Part shown: positions 12,558 through 26,183 of the stretch, one piece after another
Layout: every line of letters starts with the position of its first letter
How positions within the stretch are numbered: the first letter of the stretch is position 1
Assembly (NCBI GenBank): GCA_014843695.1
Contig: CM026398.1
Span: 14,439,896-14,503,895 of the forward strand
Direction: 5' to 3'
Length of the DNA: 64,000 nt
Source: Archivesica marissinica
Lineage: Eukaryota > Mollusca > Bivalvia > Venerida > Vesicomyidae
The notes under the pieces: model-generated
The model's database searches: none
Seen by the model: only the letters and a program-made list of their open reading frames with translations
Told to the model about the DNA's origin: nothing
Position numbers and translations under genes: made by a program

Positions 12558-12680
12558 CTTGTAAAGTAACCACGCTCAAGTCGGGGTTCGAACCCACGAC
12601 TGCCTGATCCTCCATTATCTGGAGGCGAACACTCTACCGCGTCGCTATAAAAGCTAGCTCTATAGCGAGGCAGTATAAGT
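12558..12680 (-). mobile_element. tRNA-like SINE fragment (family G)
   Basis: Read on the minus strand it gives a tRNA-like head with a GGTAGAGTGTTCGCCTCCAG arm and a B-box GTGGGTTCGAACCCC. It is related to the fragment at 12822-12898. Confidence 0.6.
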
Positions 12681-12821
12681 CTACACTCCTCCCCTCTTCA
12701 TATATTTTTGAATCCAGACGTCAACCGTTTATACAGAAATTCAGTAGAGTATAGCCCTCTGAGTTTCCAACCGAAGTACTAGTCTGTGTAGTCAAGCATG
12801 GGCCCGAAAAACACTTCTGAC

Positions 12822-12898
12822 ACCATTAAAGTAACCAAGCCCAAGTCAGGGTTCGAATCCTTGACTGCCTGATCCTCCATTAATGTACCTGGAGGCGC
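12822..12898 (-). mobile_element. Second tRNA-like SINE fragment (family G)
   Basis: Shares AAGTAACCAAGCCCAAGTCA and the B-box complement GGGTTCGAATCC with 12558-12680. It ends where the 77-bp array starts. Confidence 0.55.
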
Positions 12899-13625
12899 GG
12901 GGATGTAGACACTAGTGCAGTGGTACACTTGGCACTGGTACACTATCTATCTTCCTCTAATGTCATATCCCTTGCGGGGATGTAGACACTAGTGCAGTGG
13001 TACACTTAGCACCGGTACACTATCTATCTTCCTCTAATGTCATATCCCTTGCGGGGATGTAGACACTAGTGCAGTGGTACACTTAGCACCGGTACACTAT
13101 CTATCTTCCTCTAATGTCATATCCCTCGCGGGGATGTAGACACTAGTGCAGTGGTACACTTAGCACCGGTACACTATCTATCTTCCTCTAATGTCATATC
13201 CCTCGCGGGGATGTAGACACTAGTGCAGTGGTACACTTAGCACCGGTACACTATCTATCTTCCTCTAATGTCATATCCCTCGCGGGGATGTAGACACTAG
13301 TGCAGTGGTACACTTAGCACCGGTACACTATCTATCTTCCTCTAATGTCATATCCCTCGCGGGGATGTAGACACTAGTGCAGTGGTACACTTAGCACCGG
13401 TACACTATCTATCTTCCTCTAATGTCATATCCCTCGCGGGGATGTAGACACTAGTGCAGTGGTACACTTAGCACCGGTACACTATCTATCTTCCTCTAAT
13501 GTCATATCCCTCGCGGGGATGTAGACACTAGTGCAGTGGTACACTTAGCACCGGTACACTATCTATCTTCCTCTAATGTCATATCCCTTGCGGGGATGTA
13601 GACACTAGTGCAGTGGTACACTTTA
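12897..13625 (+). repeat. 77-bp minisatellite just upstream of the MET-like gene, about 9.5 copies
   Basis: The unit starts GCGGGGATGTAGACACTAGT and includes AGCACCGGTACACTATCTAT and CTTCCTCTAATGTCATATCC. Copies are nearly identical. Its ATCTATCTTCCTCTAA...CGCGGGGATGTAGA part is the reverse complement of an internal segment of the TTAA-flanked element at 51841-52393. Confidence 0.96.
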
Positions 13626-13738
13626 TCAGACACAAAAGTGGGACTTCCAAAAATACGTATTAGGACTTCCCAAAATTTGGAGGCATGATCGCCCTCAAAA
13701 ATCATCTCTGTTATCTTATTTGTTTTCTATTTTGGCAG

Positions 13739-13860
13739 GATAATGTAGAAACAGTAGACGTTCCTGATATCACGGTCTGATTGCAACCTGCGTATGATAC
13801 ATGTAACATGTAAGCACGGTTATAAATGGATAATTTTTAAATTCAAGAGCTTACTTAAAC
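13739..13860 (+). other. Possible 5' untranslated region of the MET-like gene
   Basis: A pyrimidine-rich stretch followed by tttggcag at about 13731-13738 looks like a splice acceptor, so 13739-13860 could be the 5' untranslated part of the first coding exon, with a non-coding exon further upstream. No TATA box or clear promoter was found between the 77-bp array (ending about 13625) and the ATG. Confidence 0.3.
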
Positions 13861-14970
13861 ATGGCTAGTGTGTGGACAGTTGTGTTCTTGGCATGTGCTT
13901 GCACATTAGAAACTCGATGTAACAATCTTGAATTTGAGGAGTACACAGCTGCAAGCAATCTATCGAAGCTTGTAATGGACTATAATCTCCACCAGCTGTA
14001 CCTTGGTGGCGAAAACATTTTACTGAGATTGGACGATAAGTTAAAATTACAACAATCTAAATCAGTCGGACCAGCTTTCGATTCAGACAATTGTTTTGCC
14101 AGTCCATTGTACTGTAGTGCTTCCCGGTCCATGGTTTCTAATATAGTTAATATTTTGGCAATTAACGAAATCCATAGTTACCTGTTGGCTTGTGGATCGG
14201 TCAGCCAGGGCTTGTGTAGTGTTTATTCACTGTCTGATTTTAACACAAAGTTTACTTTCAATGCGACGGAACATGCTTCATTTGTTGGAAGTAGAAGTTC
14301 ATCAGTTGCGTTTTTTGGCCGTCCACCAATGGGACATGACACTGATAGGCGAATGCTTTATGTGGCAATCTCAACGTATGAGCGTACGCAGGACAAATTT
14401 TCGCCTTATACAATATCTACCAGAGAAATAGTGTATAATGAATCGCAGAGCAGCATAAACTATCTTGTGGACGACCAGAATATTGGCGACTTTAGTTACT
14501 TAAGTGTTTTACCCTCAGTGCAATCTAAATTCCGTGCCAAATATATCTATGGATTCGAATTAAACGGTTATGGATATTATATTTCAATTCAGCCAGTTGA
14601 TCCGCACATCACTAAGACCGCATATGCCACTCGACTTATTCAGTTCTGTTTGGATGATAAATACTATAGGACATACATAGAAACTGTTCTTCAATGCGGC
14701 CAGAATTCATTAGACTATACATTAGCAACTTCTGCATATATGCAGTTTGGAAGTACCGGCGATACTTTGGCCGTCAGTTTTGGTCGCCCTAGCAACTCTG
14801 CTTCCAGTGAGCCCGATCCTGTGCACGGAAGTGTCGTCTGCAAGTTTTCCATGACTGATGCACGAGGACATTTCTTTAACCTACAGAACTATTGTTATAA
14901 TAGTGGCACTGGATCATTTCCTTGGTGGGTGTATGGATCAGTTCAGACCTGTCTCATCTCCTCATCGTTG
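13861..14970 (+). CDS. MET: MET-like exon 1: start codon, signal peptide and most of the Sema domain
   Basis: 370 codons from the ATG at 13861. The N-terminus has a hydrophobic stretch ([11 protein letters not shown]) followed by a polar region, as in a secretory signal peptide. The rest is a Sema propeller with typical features: paired cysteines in '[10 protein letters not shown]', '[15 protein letters not shown]', several N-x-S/T sites and the 'SVVCKFSM' strand. One large first coding exon covering most of Sema also occurs in vertebrate MET. The ATG is chosen because it starts the signal peptide and an upstream ATG at 13826 is quickly stopped. The donor is TTG|gtaagt, phase 0. No R-x-K/R-R furin site is seen in this exon, whereas MET is cut within Sema. 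Confidence 0.93.
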
Positions 14971-17900
14971 GTAAGTGGTATAAATCTGTATTTCTAGCCA
15001 ATTATGAATTTAATGTTCAAATTTCCAATATTTAACTGCCACCCAATGGATTTTGACCCTATTTACATTAATTTGTTGTTTCCACAAAAGTTAAATGTCG
15101 TATTCGACATTTGTTTGTTAGTTGAATTACTTTGTTTCTGTAGCGAATACTAGGTCAGAATTTTTGGGAGAAGTGAGAAAGTGCGTGATCGCTTCCTTAA
15201 ATGGTGTTCTTTATGCAAAATAGGGTTAAAATGCACAGTACAACCATTAAATACAATATTTGAATAGAAGGAGTGCTTTATAATGGGACAGTGTATCTTA
15301 CTAGACAAAATTTTGTTTGAAAAGCGTAAAAACCAAAAAAAAAATGTTTTTTTTTTAGGGAGAAGTGGGCGATGTCAGGGTCCCTAGGGCGACAATTTTG
15401 CCCACATCGCCCTCTAAACTGATCCCTGGAATATATGGATAAAAATGGCACTGAAAGGCTCTGTTTCATTATTTTGTGTAGCTTTAAGCCATTAACCCTT
15501 TGCATGCTAGCGGCAGATAAAATCACTTTAGCAGGTTCTGTGCCATCTATGCAGTTTACTATTCGGATAGTGGAGCTAAATCAATTTGCTGAATAGCAAA
15601 CAACATAGATCCTATGCCGTGGGCTGATCTGGGTCTATGTTGTTTGCAAATGTGATTTTATTTACTCAGCAGGCAAAGGGTTAACAGAGGCCCAATTGTG
15701 AATGTAGTGTGTTGCATCCGGGACACACTGAGTTTCTAGGTGTTTTTTTCTAGAGTGGAATGACGACAGGGAGCCCTGTCCCTTTTTAGTCCTTTTGCCT
15801 ATTAATAGCCCACCCTTTTTTCTTCTGTTTTTAATATATGCCTCAACAGGCGTGTGCCTTCGGGCGAGCAGACCTATATAAAATAGAACTTGTCCGCCCT
15901 TTTCATCAATATGTACAATGTACTGGCTCTTTGATCTTGAAAGCATTTCTAGGGGGTAACGGGTAACCCCCAAACACCCGCAAACACCTTCCCCCTTCAC
16001 GGCTCACAATGCACATGTTTTACGTTTATTTATCGTCGCTACCGGTTGCCCATATGAGCGACGCCTCCTGAAGAGATTAGTCATTTTAGATTTTTGGAGG
16101 ATAGTGCAATGATACAGACAGAGACCCATTGCAGAGTCTCCTCTGGTTCTTTTACGTGCACGGTGTACAGCACCGACACGAGACCTCGGTTTAACGTCCC
16201 ATCTGAAATACTTAATTTTATTATGGTCAGACGGGGGATCGAACCTGGATGCACCCGGCCTCTTTTCTGACCCACCCTGTCACATTTCCTACCCACCCTG
16301 CCCTCCCCTTTATTTCACTCTAGAATAAAGCCTGTATCTATCTCTTACCAGTTTCAGTGATAAATTGTAAATGTTAACACCATGTTTACAGTTCGTGGAC
16401 AAGGGGTACTGTGCCTATGACGGATCACAGATAAACATCGGTGTGTCAGGCGGAACGGACATTCATTCTGTCTTTAGGAGAGAAGCCAACATCTGCATTG
16501 ACGAAATGATCACCTCACTCTTATTGACCAATCAGCAGTCTCATCCTATCGCTGTCCTGGGAACGTCCAATGGACTGTTGCTAAAGGTAAAGGGACAGGT
16601 AAATGTGCTTTTCTGTGCTTACATGTTATTTTCCTTGTCTACCCTGTGAATATTCCCTAATTGTTACTTTCTGGGAACTTTATAGAACCTTGGCATAACT
16701 TTTTAATAAAATATCAATTTGTTTGTGTTTGAACTATTATTGTGATAGAGAGTGCACTGTTCCGGTGAGAGTGTACTGTTCTGGTGAGTGTGTGCTGTTT
16801 CGGTGAGAGTGTGCGGTTCCGGTGAGAGTGTGCTGTTTCGGTGAGAGTGTGCTGTTCCGGGGAGAGTGTGCTGTTCCGGTGAGAGTGTGCTGTTCCGGGG
16901 AGAGTGTGCTGTTCCGGTGAGAGTGTGCTGTTCCTGTGAGAGTGTGCTGTTTCGGTGAGAGTGCACTGTTCTGGCGAGAGTGCACTGTTCCGGCGAGAGT
17001 GCACTGTTCCGGTGAGAGTGCACTGTTCCAGCTAGAGTGCACTGTTCTGGCGAGAGCCGCAGCGTTATGTCACGTCTGATCAGGATCTATGTTGTCTGCT
17101 ATTCAGACAAGTGTTCTAGCTCCACTATCTGGTGTTCTAGCTCCACTATCTGGTGTTCTAGCTCCACTATCTGGTGTTCTAGCTCCACTATCTGGTGTTC
17201 TAGCTCCACTATCTGGTGTTCTAGCTCCACTATCTGGTGTTCTAGCTCCACTATCCGAATAACGAACAATATAGAGCCTGGTATATAGTGCACATTCTGT
17301 GCCGTCTGATCTGGCTCTCTGCTGGTTGCGAAAGCCAGTTTTATTGTGATTGGAAAGTTAACTGTTAACCAGTCTGCCTCCGTGGTTGAGTGGTTAAGGT
17401 TGCTGACTTGTATACCACTGTAACCTATCATCACTGATGGTCATGGGTTCGAGCCCCGCTCTGGCCGTGTCTCATTTATATGAAAAAGTTGGCAGTTTCT
17501 TACGGAGGTTGGTACACCCAAGTACTGGTTAACCGCTGGAGCCTGCCCAGGAAAGGTGTTGTTAGGTAAACTGCCGGCCGGCGATATAGCCCAAAATTGT
17601 GCTGATGCAGGCGTAAATATAACATATAAGTGTCAACCAAGTTGGCTAGAATGTATGGAGGTGCCTTTAACTTTAAGAGAGCAGATTATATTAACATGTG
17701 CCATATCTTTTCAAGTGCTCAGTTATTTTATACAAGCCATGAGCTGGAACATTGATCATTCAATGTTGACATATTTCTAGGGGTCCGCCTCCGTGGTCGA
17801 GTGGTTAAGGTCGCTGACTAGTACACCACTGTAACCTATCATCACTGTTGGTTACGGGTTCGAGCCCCGCTCAGGCCATGTCTCATTTATATGAAAATGT

Positions 17901-20900
17901 TGGCAGTTTCTTATGGAGGTTGGTGCACCCAAGTACTGGATAACCTCTGGAGCCTGCCCAGGAAAGGTGTTGTTAGGTAAACTGCCCGCCAGCGATATAG
18001 CCCAAAATGGTGCTGATGCAGGCATAAAACCCGAAATGTAACATAGCATATTTCTAGTTATAGCATATCTTGATGAAGGGAATGTTGAACATTACAAGTT
18101 AGTTTATACAAATTTATTTTAGCTCGATTGCGAAACAAGTTATTACAACTTATATTAATCACTCTCGATACCTCATTCCTGATGGAATCCATCGCCACGA
18201 GGGAGAGAGAGAAGAGGCAACGTGGAATTTAAATGTCTTGCCTAAGGGCACAATCGTAATGGCTACAGCGGGGCTCGAACTCCAGATCTTTCGCACCTGA
18301 AACGAACGCGCATCCACTGCGCTATCACGACTTCCACATTACAAGTTGAATCCAATCTCTGTATATACATATATATATCACCGCTTGGTCCCTGCTAGTA
18401 CATTGTGTTAGATGCCTGTATCCCTCCCTTCTTGTGTCTTGAAACATGAGTCGTGTTCTGCTACATGTACATAGCTTGGTATGGCATTTATTGCAGGGTT
18501 CCCACTGTCGAGTCGCCAATGGCACCAATTGTGACAAAAAACAAATACTGGCTCTAAATTTTGTGAATTAGCGAAAATATTTAGCACAACTTTTTCTTTT
18601 TTTTATGGAAATGGAAAATATTGTCTTTTTGGCACAACATGTTTTGTGAACTATATGGCTCTTTGTTGGCTCCAAGTTTTTCAAATTTGCGACAGAAGTG
18701 GCGCAGACAACAATTCAGACAGAGGGAACCCTGGTATTGAATTGGAACTGTTTATATTATTTTTGTCACACATTTTGTTGTTCAGTATTTTGGCAGATTT
18801 CCCCTTTTCACAAATTTCCACTTCACCTCCATACTTTGTTTTGTAATTTGGTAGAAACATATTAATTGAGAATCAATTGTGACCATCTACTATAATGTAC
18901 CATCTTGTCCAATTATGTAGGTTTTGAGAATAATTGAGTGAACATTAGATGTGTAGAGAACAATAATTTAGTAAAAATATTAATACCTGTATTCTTGAAT
19001 CTGTGCGTATTTTGTTACTTCTGTACTATCCTCCACTCTCTATATTATGTACATTGTGTGGTTGCAGGCAGATTAAAGGCTGGGTATTGTGACGGTTCTT
19101 CTGTACTATCCTCCACTCTCTATATTATGTACATTGTGTGGTTACATGCGAGTTTAAAGGCCGGGTATTGTGACAGATCTTCTGTACTATCCTCCACTCT
19201 CTATATTACATTGTGTGGTTACAGGCGAGTTTAAAGGCCGGGTATTGTGACGGTTCTTCTGTACTATCCTCCACTCTCTATTATGTACATTGTGTGGTTA
19301 CAGGCGAATTTAAAGGCCGGGTATTGTGACAGATCTTCTGTACTATCCTCCACTCTCTATGTTACATTGTGTGGTTGCAGGCAGGTTTAAAGGCCGGATA
19401 TTGTGACAGATCTTCTGTACTATCCTCCACTATCTATTATACATTGTGTGGATGCAGGTGAGTTTAAAGGCTGGGTATTGTGACAAATCTTCTGTACTAT
19501 CCTCCACTATCTATATTACATTGTGTGGTTGCAGGCGAGTTTAAAGGCCGAGTATTGTGACGGCAACAAACCTTACATGAAATATCAGCTGAGTAATCAC
19601 TCCATCGCACAGGACATGGTGATGGACGCCACGGAGGAATACGTGTACGTTATGGCAGGTCAGAAGGTAAGATTGTGGTCAGACATGATGATGGACGCCA
19701 CGGAGGTGTACGTGCTGGCAGGTCAGAAGGTAACATTGTGGTCAGACATGGTGATGGATGCTACATAGCTTGTACATGATGGCAGGTCAGAAGGTAAGAT
19801 TGTGGTCAGACATGGTGATGGATGGTACATAGCTTGTACGTGATGGCAGGTTAGAAGGTAAGATTGTGGTCAGACATGGTGATGGATGCTACATAACTTG
19901 TACGTGATGGCAGGTTAGAAGGTAAGATTGTGGTCAGACATGGTGATGGATGGTACATAGCTTGTACGTGATGGCAGGTTAGAAGGTAAGATTGTGGTCA
20001 GACATGGTGATGGACGCCACGGAGGAATACGTGTACGTGATGGCAGGTCAGAAGGTAAGATTGTGGACATGGTGATGGACGCCACGGAGGAATACGTGTA
20101 CGTGATGGCAGGTCAGAAGGTAAGATTGTGGACATGGTGATGGACGCCACGGAGGAATACGTGTACGTGATGGCAGGGCAGAAGGTAAGATTGTGGTCAG
20201 ACATTGTGATGGACGCCACGGAGAAATACGTGTACGTTATGGCAGGTCACAAGGTAAGATTGTGGACATGGTGATGGATGCTACATAGCTTGTACATGAT
20301 GGCAGGCCAGAAGGTAAGATTGTGGTCAGACATGGTGATGGATGCTACATAACTTGTACGTGATGGCAGGCCAGAAGGTAAGATTGTGGTCAGACATTGT
20401 GATGGACGCCACGGAGAAATACGTGTACGTTATGGCAGGTCAGAAGGTAAGATTGTGGTCAGACATGGTGATGGATGCTACATAACTTGTACGTGATGGC
20501 AGGCCAGAAGGTAAGATTGTGGTCAGACATGGTGATGGATGCTACATAACTTGTACGTGATGGCAGGCCAGAAGGTAAGATTGTGGTCAGACATGGTGAT
20601 GGATGGTACATAGCTTGTACGTGATGGCAGGTTAGAAGGTAAGATTGTGGTCAGACATGGTGATGGATGCTACATAACTTGTACGTGATGGCAGGCCAGA
20701 AGGTAAGATTGTGGTCAGACATGGTGATGGATGGTACATAGCTTGTACGTGATGGCAGGCCAGAAGGTAAGATTGTGGTCATACATGGTGATGAATGGTA
20801 CATAGCTTGTACATGATGACAGGTTAGAAGGTAAGATTGTGGTCAGACATGGTGATGGACGCCACGGAGGAATACGTGTACGTGATGGCAGGGCAGAAGG

Positions 20901-23900
20901 TAAGATTGTGGTCAGACATTGTGATGGACGCCACGGAGAAATACGTGTACGTTATGGCAGGTCACAAGGTAAGATTGTGGACATGGTGATGGATGCTACA
21001 TAGCTTGTACATGATGGCAGGCCAGAAGGTAAGATTGTGGTCAGACATGGTGATGGATGGTACATAGCTTGTACGTGATGGCAGGGCAGAAGGTAAGATT
21101 GTGGTCAGACATTGTGATGGATGGTACATAGCTTGTACGTGATGGCAGGGCAGAAGGTAAGATTGTGGTCAGACATGGTGATGGATGGTACATAGCTTGT
21201 ACGTGATGGCAGGCCAGAAGGTAAGATTGTGGTCAGACATTGTGATGGATGCTACATAGCTTGTACGTGATGGCAGGCCAGAAGGTAAGATTGTGGTCAG
21301 ACACTGTGATGGATGGTACATAGCTTGTACGTGATGGCAGGCCAGAAGGTAAGATTGTGGTCAGACATGGTGATGGATGGTACATAGCTTGTACGTGATG
21401 GCAGGCCAGAAGGTAAGATTGTGGTCAGACATTGTGATGGATGCTACATAGCTTGTACGTGATGGCAGGCCAGAAGGTAAGATTGTGGTCAGACATTGTG
21501 ATGGATGCTACATAGCTTGTACGTGATGGCAGGCCAGAAGGTAAGATTGTGGTCAGATTCATAATCTCCATGCTACAGGGCATGGTGATGGAACTATATA
21601 GCTTGTATGTGATTGCAGAAGGTAAGATTGCTGCTGAAGTTAGTGCTGTTGTTTGATTTATTTAACTGTTCAGGTATAACTGTATTACAGATGATGAGAT
21701 CTGCAGCCCATACATGTGCAGTTCATCACCACTGTTCAACATGACCCTGTCACCTCCAAGGTCACTCAGAGTGGTATCGATTGAACATTCCATATACAAT
21801 GTATATCTACTCTATACCCCGTTTTCTCCGGGTACTCCGGTTTCCTCCCACACGAATTACCACATATACGCGTTCATCCGCGCCAACGAGAGTGATAAAT
21901 ATAAGTTGTTAAAACTTGCTTTGCAATCGTTGTAAAATAAATAAAGTTTAAATTTATACCCCTTTATCACTTTGTTGCAAACAATTTTAAATGATCAAAA
22001 CATCGTAAATATTCCTTTGCCTATTCATGGGCCAGATCTAATGTTGCGTGGAACTGTCGGCCGAAGGTTTTTGCTGGTTAATCGTCCAATACAGTTAAAA
22101 CGTGAGGCAAGACACCGAAATACGTTGTTAGATCTAATAACTATAAATAAATTTCAGATAACGAGGTTCCCACTGCAATCGTGTTGGGTATACCATGAGT
22201 GTTCGACGTGTGTCAGCTCCAAGGACCCACTGGGCTGCGGTTGGTGCGGTGACCACTGTAGTAAGAAGGGTGAATGTATTGACCCCAACGTCCTCTTTGT
22301 ACATGATACATGTAAACCAGTGATTTCATTAGTAAGTCTAGTTTTTTTTGTTGAGTTATATTTCTTTTTTTTGCCTCAAAAACTGAGTATTTCAACAAAT
22401 AAACAAGTGTCGTATACACGGTTTGTTGACATAACAAAATAATGTAAATAGGGTCGACAATCGTGCGTAATGCAATGCGTGTATCCTGAATAGCACGATT
22501 TATCATACAGATTTACCGTTATATCTTACATTTGTGCCTATGCATATTTATTTATAGACTAATCTTAGTTAAAGTATCTCTAAACGAAAGTATCGCGCGT
22601 TTTGTATTGACGCCAATGACAAACAAACGTCATTTGAGGAGCGTTGATGACCGTTATATGAAATCCTACTTTCACTTTTAAAGGTTTTAGACCACAAAAA
22701 CACTGTTTATTGATTCAATGTTAATGTTCGAATGTATTCAGAAGAATTTGTGGTAGCAATTTATTTATACGTAAAGACATGCATTTTATTTGCTTTTGCG
22801 ATGTGATGTCGCTTTAAATACAACATAAGAATATAAGGAGCTCTTTATCCAAATCTTGTATGAACATTATAAAATAATATTTCTTTAGGGAGAAGTTGGG
22901 CATTCAGGGAGCAAAGTTAGGGTCGCTAAGGGGGATTATATCGCCCAAGTCGCCCTCTAGAATGAGTCCTACGATGCACAGTATCATTTCCTTCACACTT
23001 AACAGTTGTGCTGAGATTTCTAAAATCTCATGATTTTCAAGTAACTGTTTCTTTCAGATCCAACCTCTCTCGGGACCAACTGCTGGTGGTACGTTGCTAA
23101 CCATTCACGGAAATAACTTTGGATATAGGACCCCAGAAGTTACAATTGGTGATAGCACAGAGAAATGTACTATTGAAACTGCGAGTCTCAGCAACACCAA
23201 GTAAGTGACTTTAAAATCTTAGAAGCACCGAGTTAGTCTTAGAAGCACTGAGTAAGTGACTTGAAAATCTTAGAAACACCTAGTTAATCTTAGAAGCACT
23301 GAGTAAGTGACTTGAAAGTCTTAGATACACCGAGTAAGTGACTTGAAAGTCTTAGAAACACCTAGTTAATATTAGAAGCACTGAGTAAGTGACTTGAAAG
23401 TGTTAGAAACACCGAGTTAATCTTAGAAGCATTGAGTAAGTGACTTGAAAGTCTTAGAAACACCGAGTAAGTGACTGGAAAGTCTTAGATACACCGAGTA
23501 AGTGACTTGAAAGTCTTAGATACACCGAGTAAGTGACTTGAAAGTCTTAGAAACACTGAGTTAGTCTTAGCAGCACTGAGTAAGTGACTTGAAAGTCTTA
23601 GAAACACTGAGTTAATATTAGCAGCACTGAGTAAGTGACTTGAAAGTGTTAGAAACACTGAGTTAATCTTAGCAGCACTGAGTAAGTGACTTGAAAGTCT
23701 TAGAAACACTGAGTAAGTGACTTGAAAGTCTTAGAAACACAGAGCAAGTGACTTGAAAGTCTTAGAAACACTGAGTAAGTGACTTGAAAGTGTTAGAAAC
23801 ACAGAGTAAGTGACTTGAAAGTCTTAGAAACACTGAGTTAATCTTAGCAGCACTGAGTAAGTGACTTGAAAGTCTTAGAAACACTGAGTTAATCTTAGCA

Positions 23901-26122
23901 GCACTGAGTAAGTGACTTGAAAGTCTTAGCAGCACTGAGTTAGTCTTAGAAGCACTGAGTAAGTGACTTGAAAGTCTTAGAAACACTGAGTTAGTCTTAG
24001 AAGCACCGAGTAAGTGACTTGAAAGTCTTAGAAACACCAAGTAAGTGACTTGAAAGTGTTAGAAACACTGAGTAAGTGACTTGAAAGTGTTAGAAACACC
24101 AAGTAAGTGACTTGAAAGTCTTAGAAACACCGAATAAGTGACTTGAAAGTGTTAGAAACACTGAGTAAGTGACTTGAAAGTGTTAGAAACACCAAGTAAG
24201 TGACTTGAAAGTGTTAGAAACACAGAGTAAGTGACTTGAAAGTCTTAGAAACACTGAGTAAGTGAATTGAAAGTGTTAGAAACACCAAGTAAGTGACTTG
24301 AAAGTGTTAGAAACACTGAGTAAGTGACTTGAAAGTCTTAGAAACACTGAGTAAGTGACTTGAAAGTGTTAGAAACACTGAGTAAGTGACTTGAATGTGT
24401 TAGAAACACCAAGTAAGTGACTTGAAAGTGTTAGAAACACTGAGTAAGTGACTTGAAAGTGTTAGAAACACAGAGTAAGTGACTTGAAAGTCTTAGAAAC
24501 ACTGAGTAAGTGACTTGAAAGTCTTAGAAACACCAAGTAAGTGACTTGAAAGTGTTAGAAACACTGAGTAAGTGACTTGAAAGTGTTAGAAACACTGAGT
24601 AAGTGACTTGAAAGTGTTAGAAACACCTAGTAAGTCTAAGAAACACTGAGTAAGTGACTTGAAAGTGTTAGAAACACTGAGTAAGTGACTTGAAAGTGTT
24701 AGAAACACTGAGTAAGTGACTTGAAAGTCTTAGAAACACAGAGTAAGTGACTTGAAAGTCTTAGAAACACTGAGTAAGTGACTTGAAAGTCTTAGAAACA
24801 CTGAGTAAGTGACTTGAAAGTCTTAGAAACACTGAGTAAGTGACTTGAAAGTGTTAGAAACACCTTGTTAGTCTTAGAAACACCGAGTAAGTGACTTGAA
24901 AGTGTTAGAAACACTGAGTAAATGACTTGAAAGTCTTAAACACCGAGTAAGTGACTTGAAAGTCTTAGAAACAACGAGTAAGTGACTTGAAAGTCTTAAA
25001 CACCGAGTAAGTGACTTGAAAGTCTTAGAAACACTTGAGTAAGTGACTTGAAAGTGTTAGAAACACAGAGTAAGTGACTTGAAAGTCTTAGAAACACCGA
25101 GTAAGTGACTTGAAAGTCTTAGAAACACCGAGTAAGTGACTTGAAAGTCTTAGAAACACCGAATAAGTGACTTGAAAGTCTTAAACACCGAGTAAGTGAC
25201 TTGAAAGTCTTAGAAACACTTGAGTAAGTGACTTGAAAGTGTTAGAAACACCGAGTAAGTGACTTGAAAGTCTTAGAAACACCGAGTAAGTGACTTGAAA
25301 GTCTTAGAAACACCGAGTAAGTGACTTGAAAGTTTTAGAAACGCCTAGTAAGTGACTTGAAAGTCTTAGAAACACTGAGTAAGTGACTTGAAAGTGTTAG
25401 AAACACTAAGTAAGTGACTTGAAAGTCTTAGAAACACCTAGTTAGTCTAAGAAGCACTGAGTAAGTGACTTGAAAGTGTTAGAAACACCGAGTAAGTGAC
25501 TTGAAAGTGTTAGAAACACCTAGTTAGTCTAAGAAGCACTGAGTAAGTGACTTGAAAATGTTAGAAACACCGAGTAAGTGACTTGAAAGTGTTAGAAACA
25601 CCGAGTAAGTGACTTGAAAGTGTTAGAAACACCGAGTAAGTGACTTGAAAGTGTTAGAAACACCAAGTAAGTGACTTGAAAGTGTTAGAAACACTGAGTA
25701 AGTGACTTGAAAGTGTTAGAAACACAGAGTAAGTGACTTGAAAGTGTTAGAAACACTGAGTAAGTGACTTGAAAGTGTTAGAAACACCGAATAAGTGACT
25801 TGAAAGTGTTAGAAACACCGAGTAAGTGACTTGAAAGTGTTAGAAACACCGAGTAAGTGACTACCACTGCGCTATCATGACTTCCACTTGAACCACTTGC
25901 CACTGTAAACAGGAGTTACAGGACATAGCAAATGTTTTTTATTTGGTTTTACATCGCCATATAGAGCAGCCCTGTGGAAGTCGAGATAGCGCAGTGGTAG
26001 CACGTTCGCTTCAGGTGCTTTTTATTCACATTTCACTAATCATTTCACCGGATGGTAAATACATGTACATCACTTTTTTTAATTTATTGTTAAATGATAT
26101 GTAAAATGTTGATTTCTTGATT

Positions 26123-26183
<61 letters not shown>

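Noticed and set aside
12558..12680. Functional tRNA gene on the minus strand
   Set aside because: Has box-like motifs, but arms do not pair well and a related decayed copy lies nearby; read as a SINE fragment.
1..13625. CRISPR-like regular repeats
   Set aside because: Repeats are contiguous without unique spacers; the genome is eukaryotic.
21691..21780. Exon-like segment after a tattacag acceptor (reads [12 protein letters not shown] in one frame)
   Set aside because: The open frame is phase 2 after the AG, while exon 3 ends and exon 4 begins in phase 0. No matching donor exists, and exon 3 joins exon 4 perfectly without it.
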